NCBI GenBank assembly: GCA_017406005.1
Contig: JAFQZI010000027.1
Location: 1-42,183, forward strand
Reading direction: 5' to 3'
Origin: Oscillospiraceae bacterium
GTDB lineage: Bacteria; Bacillota; Clostridia; Oscillospirales; Oscillospiraceae
DNA: 42,183 bases
Shown: one piece after another, positions 15,283 to 22,998 of the stretch
Numbering within the stretch: the stretch's first letter is position 1
Layout of the letters: every line of letters begins with the position of its first letter
Notes under the pieces: generated by a model
Database searches by the model: none
The model's input: only the letters and a program-made list of their open reading frames with translations
What the model was told of the DNA's origin: nothing
Position numbers and translations under genes: made by a program

Positions 15283-16127
15283 TGAGCACAAGAAAAGTGA
15301 AAAAGACACTCGGCACGGGCGTCCGGGTGATCATCCTCTGCTGCTTCCTGCTTTCAGCCACGCTCCCCCTTTTCTGGATCTTTATCACAAGCATCAAAAG
15401 CGGAACGGAGCTTTATTCAATCCCGCTCATCTATTGGCCGAAAGAACCGACGATCGCCGCTTACCAAAGGCTTTTTACCTACAGCAACTTCGGGAGATAC
15501 TTCCGTAACTCCCTGTTTGTTACGCTGACGTCTTCCGTGGTGGCGATGATCCTCTCGGTGATGAGCGGATTTGCGCTTTCCCGCTTCCGTCGGAAGAGGC
15601 TGAAAGGGATTCTGGAGATCCTGCTGTACTTTACACAGACGATCCCCTCGTTTATGATTATGCTGCCTCTTTTCATGTTCTTCTCCAAGCTGAAGCTTGT
15701 CGACAATCTTCCGATCCTGGCTGTGATTTATGTGGCGACAGTTATCGCTTTCTGCACCATCATGTCCAGAAGCTTCTTTGACAGGATCCCTGTAAGCCTG
15801 GAGGAAGCCGCCAAAATCGACGGATGTACCCTTGCGCAGTCGATCATCCATGTGGTGCTGCCGCTCACCCTGCCCGGCATTGCAGCGATTTTCTGCTTTG
15901 CCTTTGTCAACATCTGGAATGAACTGTTCATTGCAGTGATGATGATCAACAAAGCTTCGAAGTATACCGTTCCGGTGGCATTGAACTCTTTCATTTCGAA
16001 GGCAGGCGTCAGCTGGGATCTGATGAGTGCCGGAATTGTGGTTTCCCTGCTACCCACGATGATTGTATTCGGTATCGGGCAGAAATACATTGTTGCCGGC
16101 CTGACAGAAGGCGGCGTAAAAGGATAA
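15282..16127 (+). CDS. ABC sugar-type importer permease, MalG-like
   Basis: A 281-residue permease of the MalG type, with six hydrophobic segments. The EAA loop reads SLEEAAKIDGCTLAQSIIHV near residue 170, followed by LPLTLPGIAAIFCFAFVNIWNE. It pairs with the upstream permease to form the translocation channel. GAGGAGG lies 7 bases before the ATG at 15282, which overlaps the stop of the first permease. The PLP enzyme gene follows after 21 bases and is probably in the same transcript. Confidence 0.93.
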   Translation: MSTRKVKKTLGTGVRVIILCCFLLSATLPLFWIFITSIKSGTELYSIPLIYWPKEPTIAAYQRLFTYSNFGRYFRNSLFVTLTSSVVAMILSVMSGFALSRFRRKRLKGILEILLYFTQTIPSFMIMLPLFMFFSKLKLVDNLPILAVIYVATVIAFCTIMSRSFFDRIPVSLEEAAKIDGCTLAQSIIHVVLPLTLPGIAAIFCFAFVNIWNELFIAVMMINKASKYTVPVALNSFISKAGVSWDLMSAGIVVSLLPTMIVFGIGQKYIVAGLTEGGVKG

Positions 16128-16148
16128 AACGATAGGAGAAATCAAACC

Positions 16149-17327
16149 ATGTCAAAAGAATATACACAACCGGAAATCACGGAAATCCTGCACCACATGG
16201 GCGAACACAGTCTCCCGGAAAATGCCGTTGCCCCACCGATTTTTCAAAGCTCCATTTTCTGTTTCGAGAGCTTTGAGGCATTTCAGGAAGCGCTCAAGAA
16301 CGAATCGGAACACTATATTTATTCCCGCGGTAACAATCCGACCGTCAACCTCTGTGAAGAAAAAATCGCCGCCCTGGAGCATACGGAGCGCGCGAAACTG
16401 GTCTCTTCCGGAGTGGCAGCCATCTCCTGTGCCATTATGGCCTACATGAAACAGGGCGACCACGCTATCTGCATCAGAAGCTCCTATGACTGGACGGGAT
16501 ATATCTTCCACACCTATCTGAAGCGCTTCGGTGTGGACGTCACGTTTGTGGACGGCAATACTGTGGAGGAATTTGAACAGGCCATCCGCCCCAATACCAG
16601 GGTAATCTATCTGGAGAGCCCGGCAACCTTTACCTTTACCCTGCAGCCGCTGCGTCAGATCGCCGAACTGGCAAAAAAGCACAACATCAAGACGATCATC
16701 GACAACACCTGGGCAACTCCGATTTTCCAGAATCCGGCCGATCTCGGCATTGACCTGGTAGTGCATTCGGCTTCCAAATATTTTGGGGGAAATTCGGACG
16801 TCGTCGCCGGCGTGATCTGCGGAAGCAATGAAGATATCACCCACATCTTCCGGACGGAGTTCCTGCCGATGGGGCCTGTGCCCGATCCGTTTATGGCATG
16901 GCTCATCCTCCGGAACCTCAGGACGCTGCATCTGAGAATGCCTGTGCACTATCGCAATGCGCTCGGCCTTGCAGAATTTCTGGAAGCAAGAGATGACGTG
17001 GAGTGCGTGAACTATCCGCTTCTCCCCTCTTTCCCGCAGTATGAACTGGCAAAAGAACAGATGCGCGGCGGAAGCGGGCTTTTCTCATTCCGCCTGAAGA
17101 CAAGAGACCGGCAAAAAGTGAAAGATATCACCAATCATGTCCGGTTTTTCAAACTGGCTGTGAGCTGGGGAGGCTATGAAAGCTTATTCGATCCGAGCCT
17201 TCTCAAATATACGGACGATGAAGAAGCCCCGGATGACAGGATCTCTCTGATCCGCGTGCATGCAGGGCTGGAAGAACTGGAACTGCTGAAAGACGATCTC
17301 GCACAAGCGCTGGACAGTGTGAAGTAA
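16149..17327 (+). CDS. Cys/Met metabolism PLP-dependent enzyme (cystathionine gamma-synthase/lyase family)
   Basis: A 392-residue fold-type I PLP enzyme. YSRGNNPTVNLCEEKIAALE near residue 57, LVSSGVAAISCAIMAYM, IIDNTWATPIFQNP (PLP-binding Asp) and HSASKYFGGNSDVVAG (PLP Lys) are the family marks. Members perform beta- or gamma-elimination or replacement on sulfur amino acids; which reaction applies cannot be decided here. AGGAG lies 10 bases upstream of the ATG. It is 21 bases downstream of two sugar-type permeases, an unexpected partner. A bidirectional terminator follows immediately. Confidence 0.85.
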   Translation: MSKEYTQPEITEILHHMGEHSLPENAVAPPIFQSSIFCFESFEAFQEALKNESEHYIYSRGNNPTVNLCEEKIAALEHTERAKLVSSGVAAISCAIMAYMKQGDHAICIRSSYDWTGYIFHTYLKRFGVDVTFVDGNTVEEFEQAIRPNTRVIYLESPATFTFTLQPLRQIAELAKKHNIKTIIDNTWATPIFQNPADLGIDLVVHSASKYFGGNSDVVAGVICGSNEDITHIFRTEFLPMGPVPDPFMAWLILRNLRTLHLRMPVHYRNALGLAEFLEARDDVECVNYPLLPSFPQYELAKEQMRGGSGLFSFRLKTRDRQKVKDITNHVRFFKLAVSWGGYESLFDPSLLKYTDDEEAPDDRISLIRVHAGLEELELLKDDLAQALDSVK

Positions 17328-17333
17328 AAAGAA

Positions 17334-17362
17334 CAGCCGCCCGATTGGGCGGCTGCTTTCGT
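17334..17362. terminator. Bidirectional intrinsic terminator
   Basis: CAGCCGCCC (17334-17342) and GGGCGGCTG (17347-17355) form a 9-base-pair hairpin with a 4-base loop. T-rich tails occur on both strands, fitting its place between the convergent PLP enzyme and hydrogenase genes. Confidence 0.9.
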
Positions 17363-17375
17363 TTTCCTGACGGAA

Positions 17376-19067
17376 TTAATGCTGATGATGAAGCGGATAG
17401 TGGATATGGAGCAACTCGTGGGCACGGCCCTTGAGGAGCTCATCATAGATGTATCCGAGAGCAGGATTCTGCTGCGGGATCTTGAGCTCGCACTCTTCAT
17501 CTTCTTTGAAGATAGCCTGAACACGCTCTTTCTTGCGGGCGTTGCTGGCAGGCGGCTGACCGCCACCGCCGATGCACCCGTTCGGGCAGGCCATGACTTC
17601 GATGAAGTCAAAGTACTCTTCGCCACTTTCGACCTTTTCGATCAGCTTGTCTGCATTGCCGAGGCCGTTGGCCACTGCGATGCGGAGGCTGAGATCGCCT
17701 GCGGTAACAGTGAATGCCTTGATGCCATCGAGCCCGCGGACGCCGCATTCGGCAATCGTCTTAAGGGTATTGGGAGAGGCATCATCCAGCACACGGCGGA
17801 TAACGGCTTCCGTTACGCCGCCCGTGACACCGAAGATGACACCGGCACCGGTGTAATCGCCGAGAGGATCGTCCGGCTCGGAATCGGGCAGATTTGCAAA
17901 GTCGATACCGGCAGCCTTGATGAGGCGGCCGAGCTCATCCGTTGTGAGGACGAGGTCAACCAGGCGCTTGCCGTCTTTCTCCAGCTCGGGACGCTGTGCC
18001 TCGAACTTCTTGGCAGTACAGGGCATGATGGCTACAGAGTAGACATCCTCATCCTTGAACTGCTGGCGAATCAGTGCACCGAGCATTTCCATCGGGCTGC
18101 CTGCAGTGGAAACCTGAGGCATCAGATTCGGGTGAGCCTTTTCAACATGCTGGATCCAGCCCGGGCAGCAGGAAGTGAACATCGGGAGCTTTGCTCCGGA
18201 TTTCAACTTCTCGAAGAATTCCGCACTCTCTTCCATAATGGTAAGGTCAGCAGAGAGGTTGGTGTCGTACACGACATCGACGCCGAGGCGCTTGAGAGCT
18301 GTGACGAGCTTGCCGGTGACTGCCTCATTGGCAGGCATACCGAACTGCTCTGCCAGACCGACACGGACGGACGGTGCATACTGGACAACAACGCGCTTGT
18401 TCGGATCGTTGAGCATCTTCCACATCTCGGGGATCTGACGGTTGATGGTGAGAGCACCCGTCGGGCAGACTGCTGCACACTGGCCGCAGCCTACGCAGCC
18501 GGTCTCGATGAGGGACTTGCCAAAGCCCGGAGCGACCGTTGCCTTCTTGCCGCGCTTTGTAAAGTCAATCGCGCCGATGTTCTGAACTTCAGCGCACATA
18601 CGGACACAGAGGCCGCAGAGGATGCACTTGGAAGGATCTCTGACGATACAGGGAGAAGATTCATCCATGGGTGCACGGGAATAGGTATTCTCTTTGAAAC
18701 GGGGCTCCTCGACGTTGTAACGGTGAGCATAGTCCTGCAGTTTGCAGCTTCCGCTCTGCTCACAGGTGAGGCATTCGGCACGGTGGCTGCTCATGAGGAG
18801 CTGCAGCGTGGTGCGGCGGCTTTCCAGAACCTTCTTGGAGTGCGTGTAAACCACGAGGCCGTTTCTCGGCTGCATGGAGCAGGCAGCATCCAAAGCACCG
18901 CGTTCATTCTCTACCAGGCACAGACGGCAGCCGCCGTAGATGGAGAGGTTTTCGCAATAGCACAGGGAAGGAATATCAATGCCGTTATGGCGTGCAACTT
19001 CAAGGACATTGCGCTCATCGGTAAACGGGCATTCAATCCCGTCAATGATCATTTTCTTTTCTGACAT
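17376..19067 (-). CDS. hydA: [FeFe] hydrogenase catalytic subunit HydA/HndD
   Basis: A 563-residue catalytic subunit of a multimeric [FeFe] hydrogenase. An N-terminal 2Fe-2S domain carries C36, C47, C50 and C63; a His-Cys3 cluster motif (HRAECLTCEQSGSCKLQ) follows. Then come two 4Fe-4S motifs (CILCGLCVRMC and CVGCGQCAAVCP). The H-cluster domain has all three signatures: TSCCPGW, MPCTAKKFEAQ and MACPNGCIGGGGQP. The small-subunit domain forms the C-terminus, which is His rich (LLHIHYPLHHQH). The gene is last in hydC-hydB-hydA with a 3-base gap. It reduces protons to H2 or works in reverse, coupled with NAD(P)H and ferredoxin. Maturases are not in this window. Confidence 0.96.
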   Translation of the reverse strand: MSEKKMIIDGIECPFTDERNVLEVARHNGIDIPSLCYCENLSIYGGCRLCLVENERGALDAACSMQPRNGLVVYTHSKKVLESRRTTLQLLMSSHRAECLTCEQSGSCKLQDYAHRYNVEEPRFKENTYSRAPMDESSPCIVRDPSKCILCGLCVRMCAEVQNIGAIDFTKRGKKATVAPGFGKSLIETGCVGCGQCAAVCPTGALTINRQIPEMWKMLNDPNKRVVVQYAPSVRVGLAEQFGMPANEAVTGKLVTALKRLGVDVVYDTNLSADLTIMEESAEFFEKLKSGAKLPMFTSCCPGWIQHVEKAHPNLMPQVSTAGSPMEMLGALIRQQFKDEDVYSVAIMPCTAKKFEAQRPELEKDGKRLVDLVLTTDELGRLIKAAGIDFANLPDSEPDDPLGDYTGAGVIFGVTGGVTEAVIRRVLDDASPNTLKTIAECGVRGLDGIKAFTVTAGDLSLRIAVANGLGNADKLIEKVESGEEYFDFIEVMACPNGCIGGGGQPPASNARKKERVQAIFKEDEECELKIPQQNPALGYIYDELLKGRAHELLHIHYPLHHQH

Positions 19068-19070
19068 GGC

Positions 19071-20954
19071 TTAACCCTCCTTGATTGCGCCGACCGGGCA
19101 GTTAGCTTTACAGGTACCGCACTTGATGCACTTCGCCGTATCGATGACATGCTGGTGTTTGACAGTGCCTGTGATGGCATTGACCGGGCAGTTGCGTGCA
19201 CACTTGGTGCAGCCGATGCATTTGTCGGTAATGTAGAAGTTTGCAAGTGCTTTGCAGGTGCCGCAGCGGCAACGCTTGTCGCGGATATGCTCGACATATT
19301 CATCTTCAAAGTTCTGCAGGGTGGAGAGAACGGGGTTCGGAGCCGTCTTTCCGAGGCCGCAGAGAGAGGAGACCTGGATCATCTTGGCAAGGCTCTTGAG
19401 CTCGCCGATGTCGCTCATCTCGCCCTGGCCCTTTGTAATGCGGGTTAGGATCTCATTCATGCGGGTGGTGCCTTCACGACACGGTGTGCACTTGCCGCAG
19501 GACTCTTCGCAGATGAAGTTCATGAAGAACTGAGCAATGTTGACCATGCAGCTGTCTTCATCCATGACGACAAGACCGCCGGAACCGATGATCGCGCCGA
19601 CTTTCTTCAGAGAGTCAAAGTCCATCGGGAGATCGAGATGCTCTTCCGTCAGGCATCCGCCGGACGGGCCGCCGATCTGGACAGCTTTGAACTTCTTGCC
19701 GTTCTTGATGCCGCCGCCGATGTCATAGACGACTTCACGGAGCGTCGTGCCCATCGGGACTTCGATCAGGCCGGTGTTGACCACGTTGCCCGTGAGAGCA
19801 AATGCTTTGGTTCCCGGGCTGGTTTCCGTACCGAGGGAGCGGAACCATGCAGCACCCTTCTTGATGATGTCCGGCACGTTTGCAAAGGTCTCAACGTTGT
19901 TGAGGCAGGTAGGACGCTCAAAGAGGCCCTTGTCCACAGAGCGGGGAGGCTTGGTACGGGGCATACCGCGGTTGCCTTCGATAGAAGCCGTCATTGCGGA
20001 TCCTTCACCACAGACGAATGCGCCAGCACCCTTGTTGATGTGCATATGGAAGCTCTTTCCGCTGCCGAGAATATTATCACCAATGAGACCGAGCTCTTTA
20101 GCCTGGTCGATAGCGATTCTCAGACGGGAAACTGCCAGAGGATACTCGGCACGAACGTAGATGTAGCCTTCCGTGGAATTGGTGGCAACACCTGCGATGA
20201 TCATGCCTTCAAGGATTTTGTGCGGGTCGCCTTCCATGCAGGAACGGTCCATAAAGGCACCGGGGTCACCTTCGTCACCGTTGCAGACGATGAATTTGAG
20301 GCCCTCTTCCTTGTGGGCAGCAACCTGCTCCCACTTCTTACCAGTCGGGAAGCCTGCACCACCTCTTCCGCGAAGGCCGGAATCGGAGACTTCTTTAATG
20401 ATCTCTTCTCCGGTCATCTCAAAGAGGCACTTCGTCAGAGCGGAATAGCCGCCGATGGAGAGATATTCTTCAATGCTCTCTGCATCGATATGGCCGCAAT
20501 GCTCGAGGACACGGCGGGTCTGCTTCTTATAGAAAGGAATGTCCTCCTGGCGCTTGTAAACTTCGCCATTCTGGTGGTAGCCGAGACGCTCGATGAATCT
20601 GCCTTCAATCAGAGTCTCTTCAACGATCTCTTTTACGTCTGCCGGCTTGACCTTGCAGTAAAGCCATCCTTCGGGTTCAATGCGAACCAGCGGACCCATT
20701 TCGCAGAAGCCGTGGCAGCCGGACTTCTTGAGACCGGTGACAGGCTCACAGGAAGTGACATTCAGTGCCACTTCAAATGCCTCGCCATGGAGGGACATCT
20801 GAGTCTTCAGTTCTTCAAATACTTCCAGGTTGCCGCCGGCCGTACAGCCGGTACCACAGCAGACCAGAACCTTGCGCTTTTCAGAGTTGCGCGCTGCAAT
20901 ACACTTTTCCTGCAGAGCCTTGAACTCTTCGAGATTATTCAGTCTTTCCCGCAT
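19071..20954 (-). CDS. hydB: Hydrogenase NADH-binding subunit HydB/HndC (NuoF-like)
   Basis: A 627-residue flavo-iron-sulfur protein. Residues about 1-120 form a thioredoxin-like 2Fe-2S domain (CCGTGCTAGG, then CHGFCEMGP). The NuoF core has GRGGAGFPTGKKW (FMN/NADH) and CNGDEGDPGAFMDR. The 4Fe-4S motif ESCGKCTPCREG lies near residue 480. The C-terminus adds two 4Fe-4S motifs (CIGCTKCARNCPVNAI and CIKCGTCKANCPVGAI). This layout fits electron-bifurcating or NAD(P)-linked hydrogenases. AAAGGAGG precedes the ATG. The gene is 4 bases after hydC and 3 before hydA. Confidence 0.96.
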   Translation of the reverse strand: MRERLNNLEEFKALQEKCIAARNSEKRKVLVCCGTGCTAGGNLEVFEELKTQMSLHGEAFEVALNVTSCEPVTGLKKSGCHGFCEMGPLVRIEPEGWLYCKVKPADVKEIVEETLIEGRFIERLGYHQNGEVYKRQEDIPFYKKQTRRVLEHCGHIDAESIEEYLSIGGYSALTKCLFEMTGEEIIKEVSDSGLRGRGGAGFPTGKKWEQVAAHKEEGLKFIVCNGDEGDPGAFMDRSCMEGDPHKILEGMIIAGVATNSTEGYIYVRAEYPLAVSRLRIAIDQAKELGLIGDNILGSGKSFHMHINKGAGAFVCGEGSAMTASIEGNRGMPRTKPPRSVDKGLFERPTCLNNVETFANVPDIIKKGAAWFRSLGTETSPGTKAFALTGNVVNTGLIEVPMGTTLREVVYDIGGGIKNGKKFKAVQIGGPSGGCLTEEHLDLPMDFDSLKKVGAIIGSGGLVVMDEDSCMVNIAQFFMNFICEESCGKCTPCREGTTRMNEILTRITKGQGEMSDIGELKSLAKMIQVSSLCGLGKTAPNPVLSTLQNFEDEYVEHIRDKRCRCGTCKALANFYITDKCIGCTKCARNCPVNAITGTVKHQHVIDTAKCIKCGTCKANCPVGAIKEG

Positions 20955-20958
20955 TTCT

Positions 20959-21432
20959 TCAGGCCTCCTTTCTCAGCTCTTCCACCAGAGCCTTTGCCTT
21001 GTCCGGATTCATGGCTGCATGAACCGTGTCATTCACCATAACAACAGGGCTCAGGCCGCAGGCACCGAGGCAGGACACGATTTCAATTGTGAACAGCCCG
21101 TCATCCGAGGAGGGCTTGCTCTCGCTCGTGCCGGTGGCTTCGTACAGGGCCTTCAGCACATCGCTGCTCTTACGGACATGGCAGGCAGTACCACGGCAGC
21201 ACTTCAGAACATACTTGCCCTTCGCGTCGAGCGAGAAGTTGCCGTAGAACGTTGCAACACCGTAAAGCTTTGATTCGCTGATCCCTACTTTTTTTGCGAT
21301 GTACTCAAGCGCATCCTTCGGCAGATACCGATAACGCTCCTGCACATCCTGCATGATGGCAATGATTCTTGCCTTGTCATTGCCATACCTCTCCAGAACC
21401 AAATCAATGAAATTCAGATCTGTCTTTTCCAA
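20959..21432 (-). CDS. hydC: Hydrogenase subunit HydC/HndA (NuoE-like)
   Basis: A 157-residue thioredoxin-like 2Fe-2S protein of the NuoE family. A helical N-terminal half (FIDLVLERYGNDKARIIAIM) is followed by CCRGTACHVRKS and CLGACGLSPVV, which supply the four cluster Cys. It passes electrons between HydB and HydA. The TTG at 21432 is chosen because AGAAGGAG lies about 9 bases upstream and the promoter at 21495-21523 predicts a transcript start near 21488. An in-frame ATG at 21486 would therefore have almost no leader. The longer form adds 18 residues not typical of the family. Confidence 0.92.
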   Translation of the reverse strand: MEKTDLNFIDLVLERYGNDKARIIAIMQDVQERYRYLPKDALEYIAKKVGISESKLYGVATFYGNFSLDAKGKYVLKCCRGTACHVRKSSDVLKALYEATGTSESKPSSDDGLFTIEIVSCLGACGLSPVVMVNDTVHAAMNPDKAKALVEELRKEA

Positions 21433-21494
21433 GGTGATCGATCTCCTTCTCCATGAAATATTCGATGTTTTGCTATTGGTAGACATCTTTAGTT

Positions 21495-21523
21495 ATATTA
21501 CCAAAACGATAGAAAAATGGCAA
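21495..21523 (-). promoter_or_regulatory. Promoter of the hydrogenase operon
   Basis: On the minus strand TTGCCA (21518-21523) and TAATAT (21495-21500) are separated by 17 bases. The predicted start is near 21488. Confidence 0.65.
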
Positions 21524-21642
21524 GAGTAAAGTTAGGATGAACGGACAACTTTCCAATCTTTTCCCTAAATTTGTTGAAATTGACGAAATTGCTTTTGAAA
21601 CACGCCTGAAACACTGCGTCCGCAAAAAGTTCTGTCCGGGGA

Positions 21643-21671
21643 TTGCAGGGATTCGGAAAAGGGTGTAAAAT
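21643..21671 (+). promoter_or_regulatory. Promoter of the cysteine hydrolase/bofA-like genes
   Basis: TTGCAG (21643-21648) and TAAAAT (21666-21671) are separated by 17 bases; the predicted start is about 25 bases before the ATG at 21704. Confidence 0.65.
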
Positions 21672-21703
21672 ACATAAAATCATACTCTGAGGAGGCTGAT
21701 GAT

Positions 21704-22228
21704 ATGAATCATTTTCTTGTTGTTGTGGACATGCAGAGAGACTTTGTAAACGGTTCTCTCGGCACAGCGGAAGCCGAAAGCATCATCCCGCATGCGGTGG
21801 AGAAAATCCGTGGTTTTGAAGGCGAGATTTTCGTAACCTATGACACACATTTTGAAGACTATCTGGAAAGTGCTGAGGGCAAAAAGCTGCCCGTTCCGCA
21901 TTGCATCCAATATACGCCCGGATGGGAACTGGATGACAGGATTGCCGAAGCACTGGAAGGCAAGCCGGTCACACGGGTTGAAAAGCATACCTTCGGGTCG
22001 GATGAGCTGCCGGGCCTGATCTTCAGCAAATCCCCTTATGACGACTTTTCCGTGGAGCTGATCGGCCTGTGCACGGACATCTGCGTCATCAGCAACGCAC
22101 TGCTTCTGAAGGCAAGCTTTCCGGAAATGCCGATTTCTGTAGATGCAAAGTGCTGTGCAGGGGTGACGCCGGAACTGCATGAGGCAGCACTGAAGGTTAT
22201 GAAGAGCTGCCAGATTGATATCCCATAA
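21704..22228 (+). CDS. Cysteine hydrolase of the isochorismatase/nicotinamidase family
   Basis: A 174-residue hydrolase. FLVVVDMQRDFVNGSLG supplies the catalytic Asp, YDTHFEDYLESAEGKKLPVPHC the metal-site Asp/His and a Lys region, and LIGLCTDICVISNALL the nucleophilic Cys. This set matches nicotinamidase-related cysteine hydrolases, which convert nicotinamide to nicotinate or act on related amides. GW and the PVPHC segment favour the nicotinamidase branch, but the substrate is not proven. AGGAGG precedes the ATG. A bofA-like gene follows after 23 bases. Confidence 0.85.
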   Translation: MNHFLVVVDMQRDFVNGSLGTAEAESIIPHAVEKIRGFEGEIFVTYDTHFEDYLESAEGKKLPVPHCIQYTPGWELDDRIAEALEGKPVTRVEKHTFGSDELPGLIFSKSPYDDFSVELIGLCTDICVISNALLLKASFPEMPISVDAKCCAGVTPELHEAALKVMKSCQIDIP

Positions 22229-22251
22229 AAACGGACGGAAGGAATCTGAAA

Positions 22252-22515
22252 ATGGAAACATTAAACACTGTTTTACTGCTGGCACTGGCTGTTATTGTTG
22301 TGATTGTGCTGGTCAGAATCATCTCGGCACCGATCAAACTGATCTTCAAACTGCTGATCAACACGGCAATCGGGTTTGGGATTCTCTTCCTGATCAATCT
22401 GATCGGGCAGAACTTCGGCTTCACGCTTGAAATGAACCTGCTGCATGCCCTGATCGTCGGCATCTTCGGCATCCCCGGCGTTGTTGTGCTGATTCTGCTG
22501 CAGTTTCTGCTGTAA
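22252..22515 (+). CDS. BofA-like membrane protein (pro-sigma-K processing inhibitor family)
   Basis: An 87-residue, almost entirely hydrophobic protein with two to three membrane helices. The pattern ISAPIKLIFKLLINTAIGFG followed by LIGQNFGF and a C-terminal NLLHALIVGIFGIPGVVVL is that of the BofA family. In spore formers BofA holds the SpoIVFB protease inactive in the mother cell. The gene suggests a sporulating ancestry, but in non-sporulating relatives the protein may persist with other roles. AAGGAA lies upstream of the ATG. Confidence 0.85.
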   Translation: METLNTVLLLALAVIVVIVLVRIISAPIKLIFKLLINTAIGFGILFLINLIGQNFGFTLEMNLLHALIVGIFGIPGVVVLILLQFLL

Positions 22516-22529
22516 ATTTTCTTTAATTA

Positions 22530-22624
22530 ACAGAATATTATTAACAGAAATGCATAGACGTATTTTAGTCTACGCATTTCTATTTACTATAATTATCTTA
22601 TGTTCTTTATATTATGTTAATTAT
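22530..22624 (+). repeat. AT-rich hairpin repeat, upstream copy
   Basis: About 95 bases nearly identical to 28110-28204, in the same orientation. The core at 22541-22586 forms a hairpin around AACAGAAATGC and GCATTTCT with a shared loop containing GACGTATTTTAG. The two copies bracket the ABC exporter and phosphatase genes. It may also act as a terminator or processing site for the bofA-like transcript. Confidence 0.75.
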
Positions 22625-22644
22625 CAGTTTTCTTTTCCTTCAGC

Positions 22645-22673
22645 TTTACAGCATTCCGTTCGAATGATATAAT
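22645..22673 (+). promoter_or_regulatory. Promoter of the exporter/phosphatase operon
   Basis: TTTACA (22645-22650) and TATAAT (22668-22673) are separated by 17 bases, with an extended TGA before the -10. The start is near 22680. Confidence 0.7.
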
Positions 22674-22709
22674 TGCATTCATTATAACGAAACAGGCAGA
22701 GAGAACCAT

Positions 22710-22853
22710 ATGGAACAGAAAAATTTGGAAAACAGCAACTGCATCCGCATTTTCTGTAAAGAAGATATTGCAAACGCACATGCCTTTGCGGAAAAAGCCC
22801 TTGCTGGACGCATTAAGAATCCGGAAGAACTGGTAACCTGCCAGCTGGTCTGA
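22710..22853 (+). pseudogene. N-terminal fragment of the ABC exporter, separated by a frameshift
   Basis: Translation from the ATG at 22710 gives 47 residues (MEQKNLENSNCIRIFCKEDI at the start, ending ELVTCQLV) before TGA at 22851-22853. Removing one T at 22851 joins this frame to the exporter frame and yields QLVEELLLYLL without interruption. The joined segment of about 120 residues before the membrane domain resembles a degenerate RsbW/SpoIIAB-type HATPase: a helix with VEELLLYL in the N-box position, LEIRAPGPQADL in the lid position and FRYSRGVNRFRIYP at the end. Either a real mutation or a sequence error explains the break. Confidence 0.65.
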
Positions 22854-22998
22854 AGAGCTGCTGCTGTATCTCCTGCAAACCGGGCACAGTGACCTCTCCG
22901 TCTCCGCCGGAGGTATTCTGCCGCCTTATCTGGAGATCCGCGCTCCCGGGCCCCAGGCAGATCTGAATACGCCGGTATCGGAAGAGTCTTCCGAAGAA

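Noticed and set aside
17379-19064. 561-codon plus-strand open frame antisense to hydA
   Set aside because: It is a codon-usage shadow of the hydrogenase gene, with no motif or ribosome binding site.
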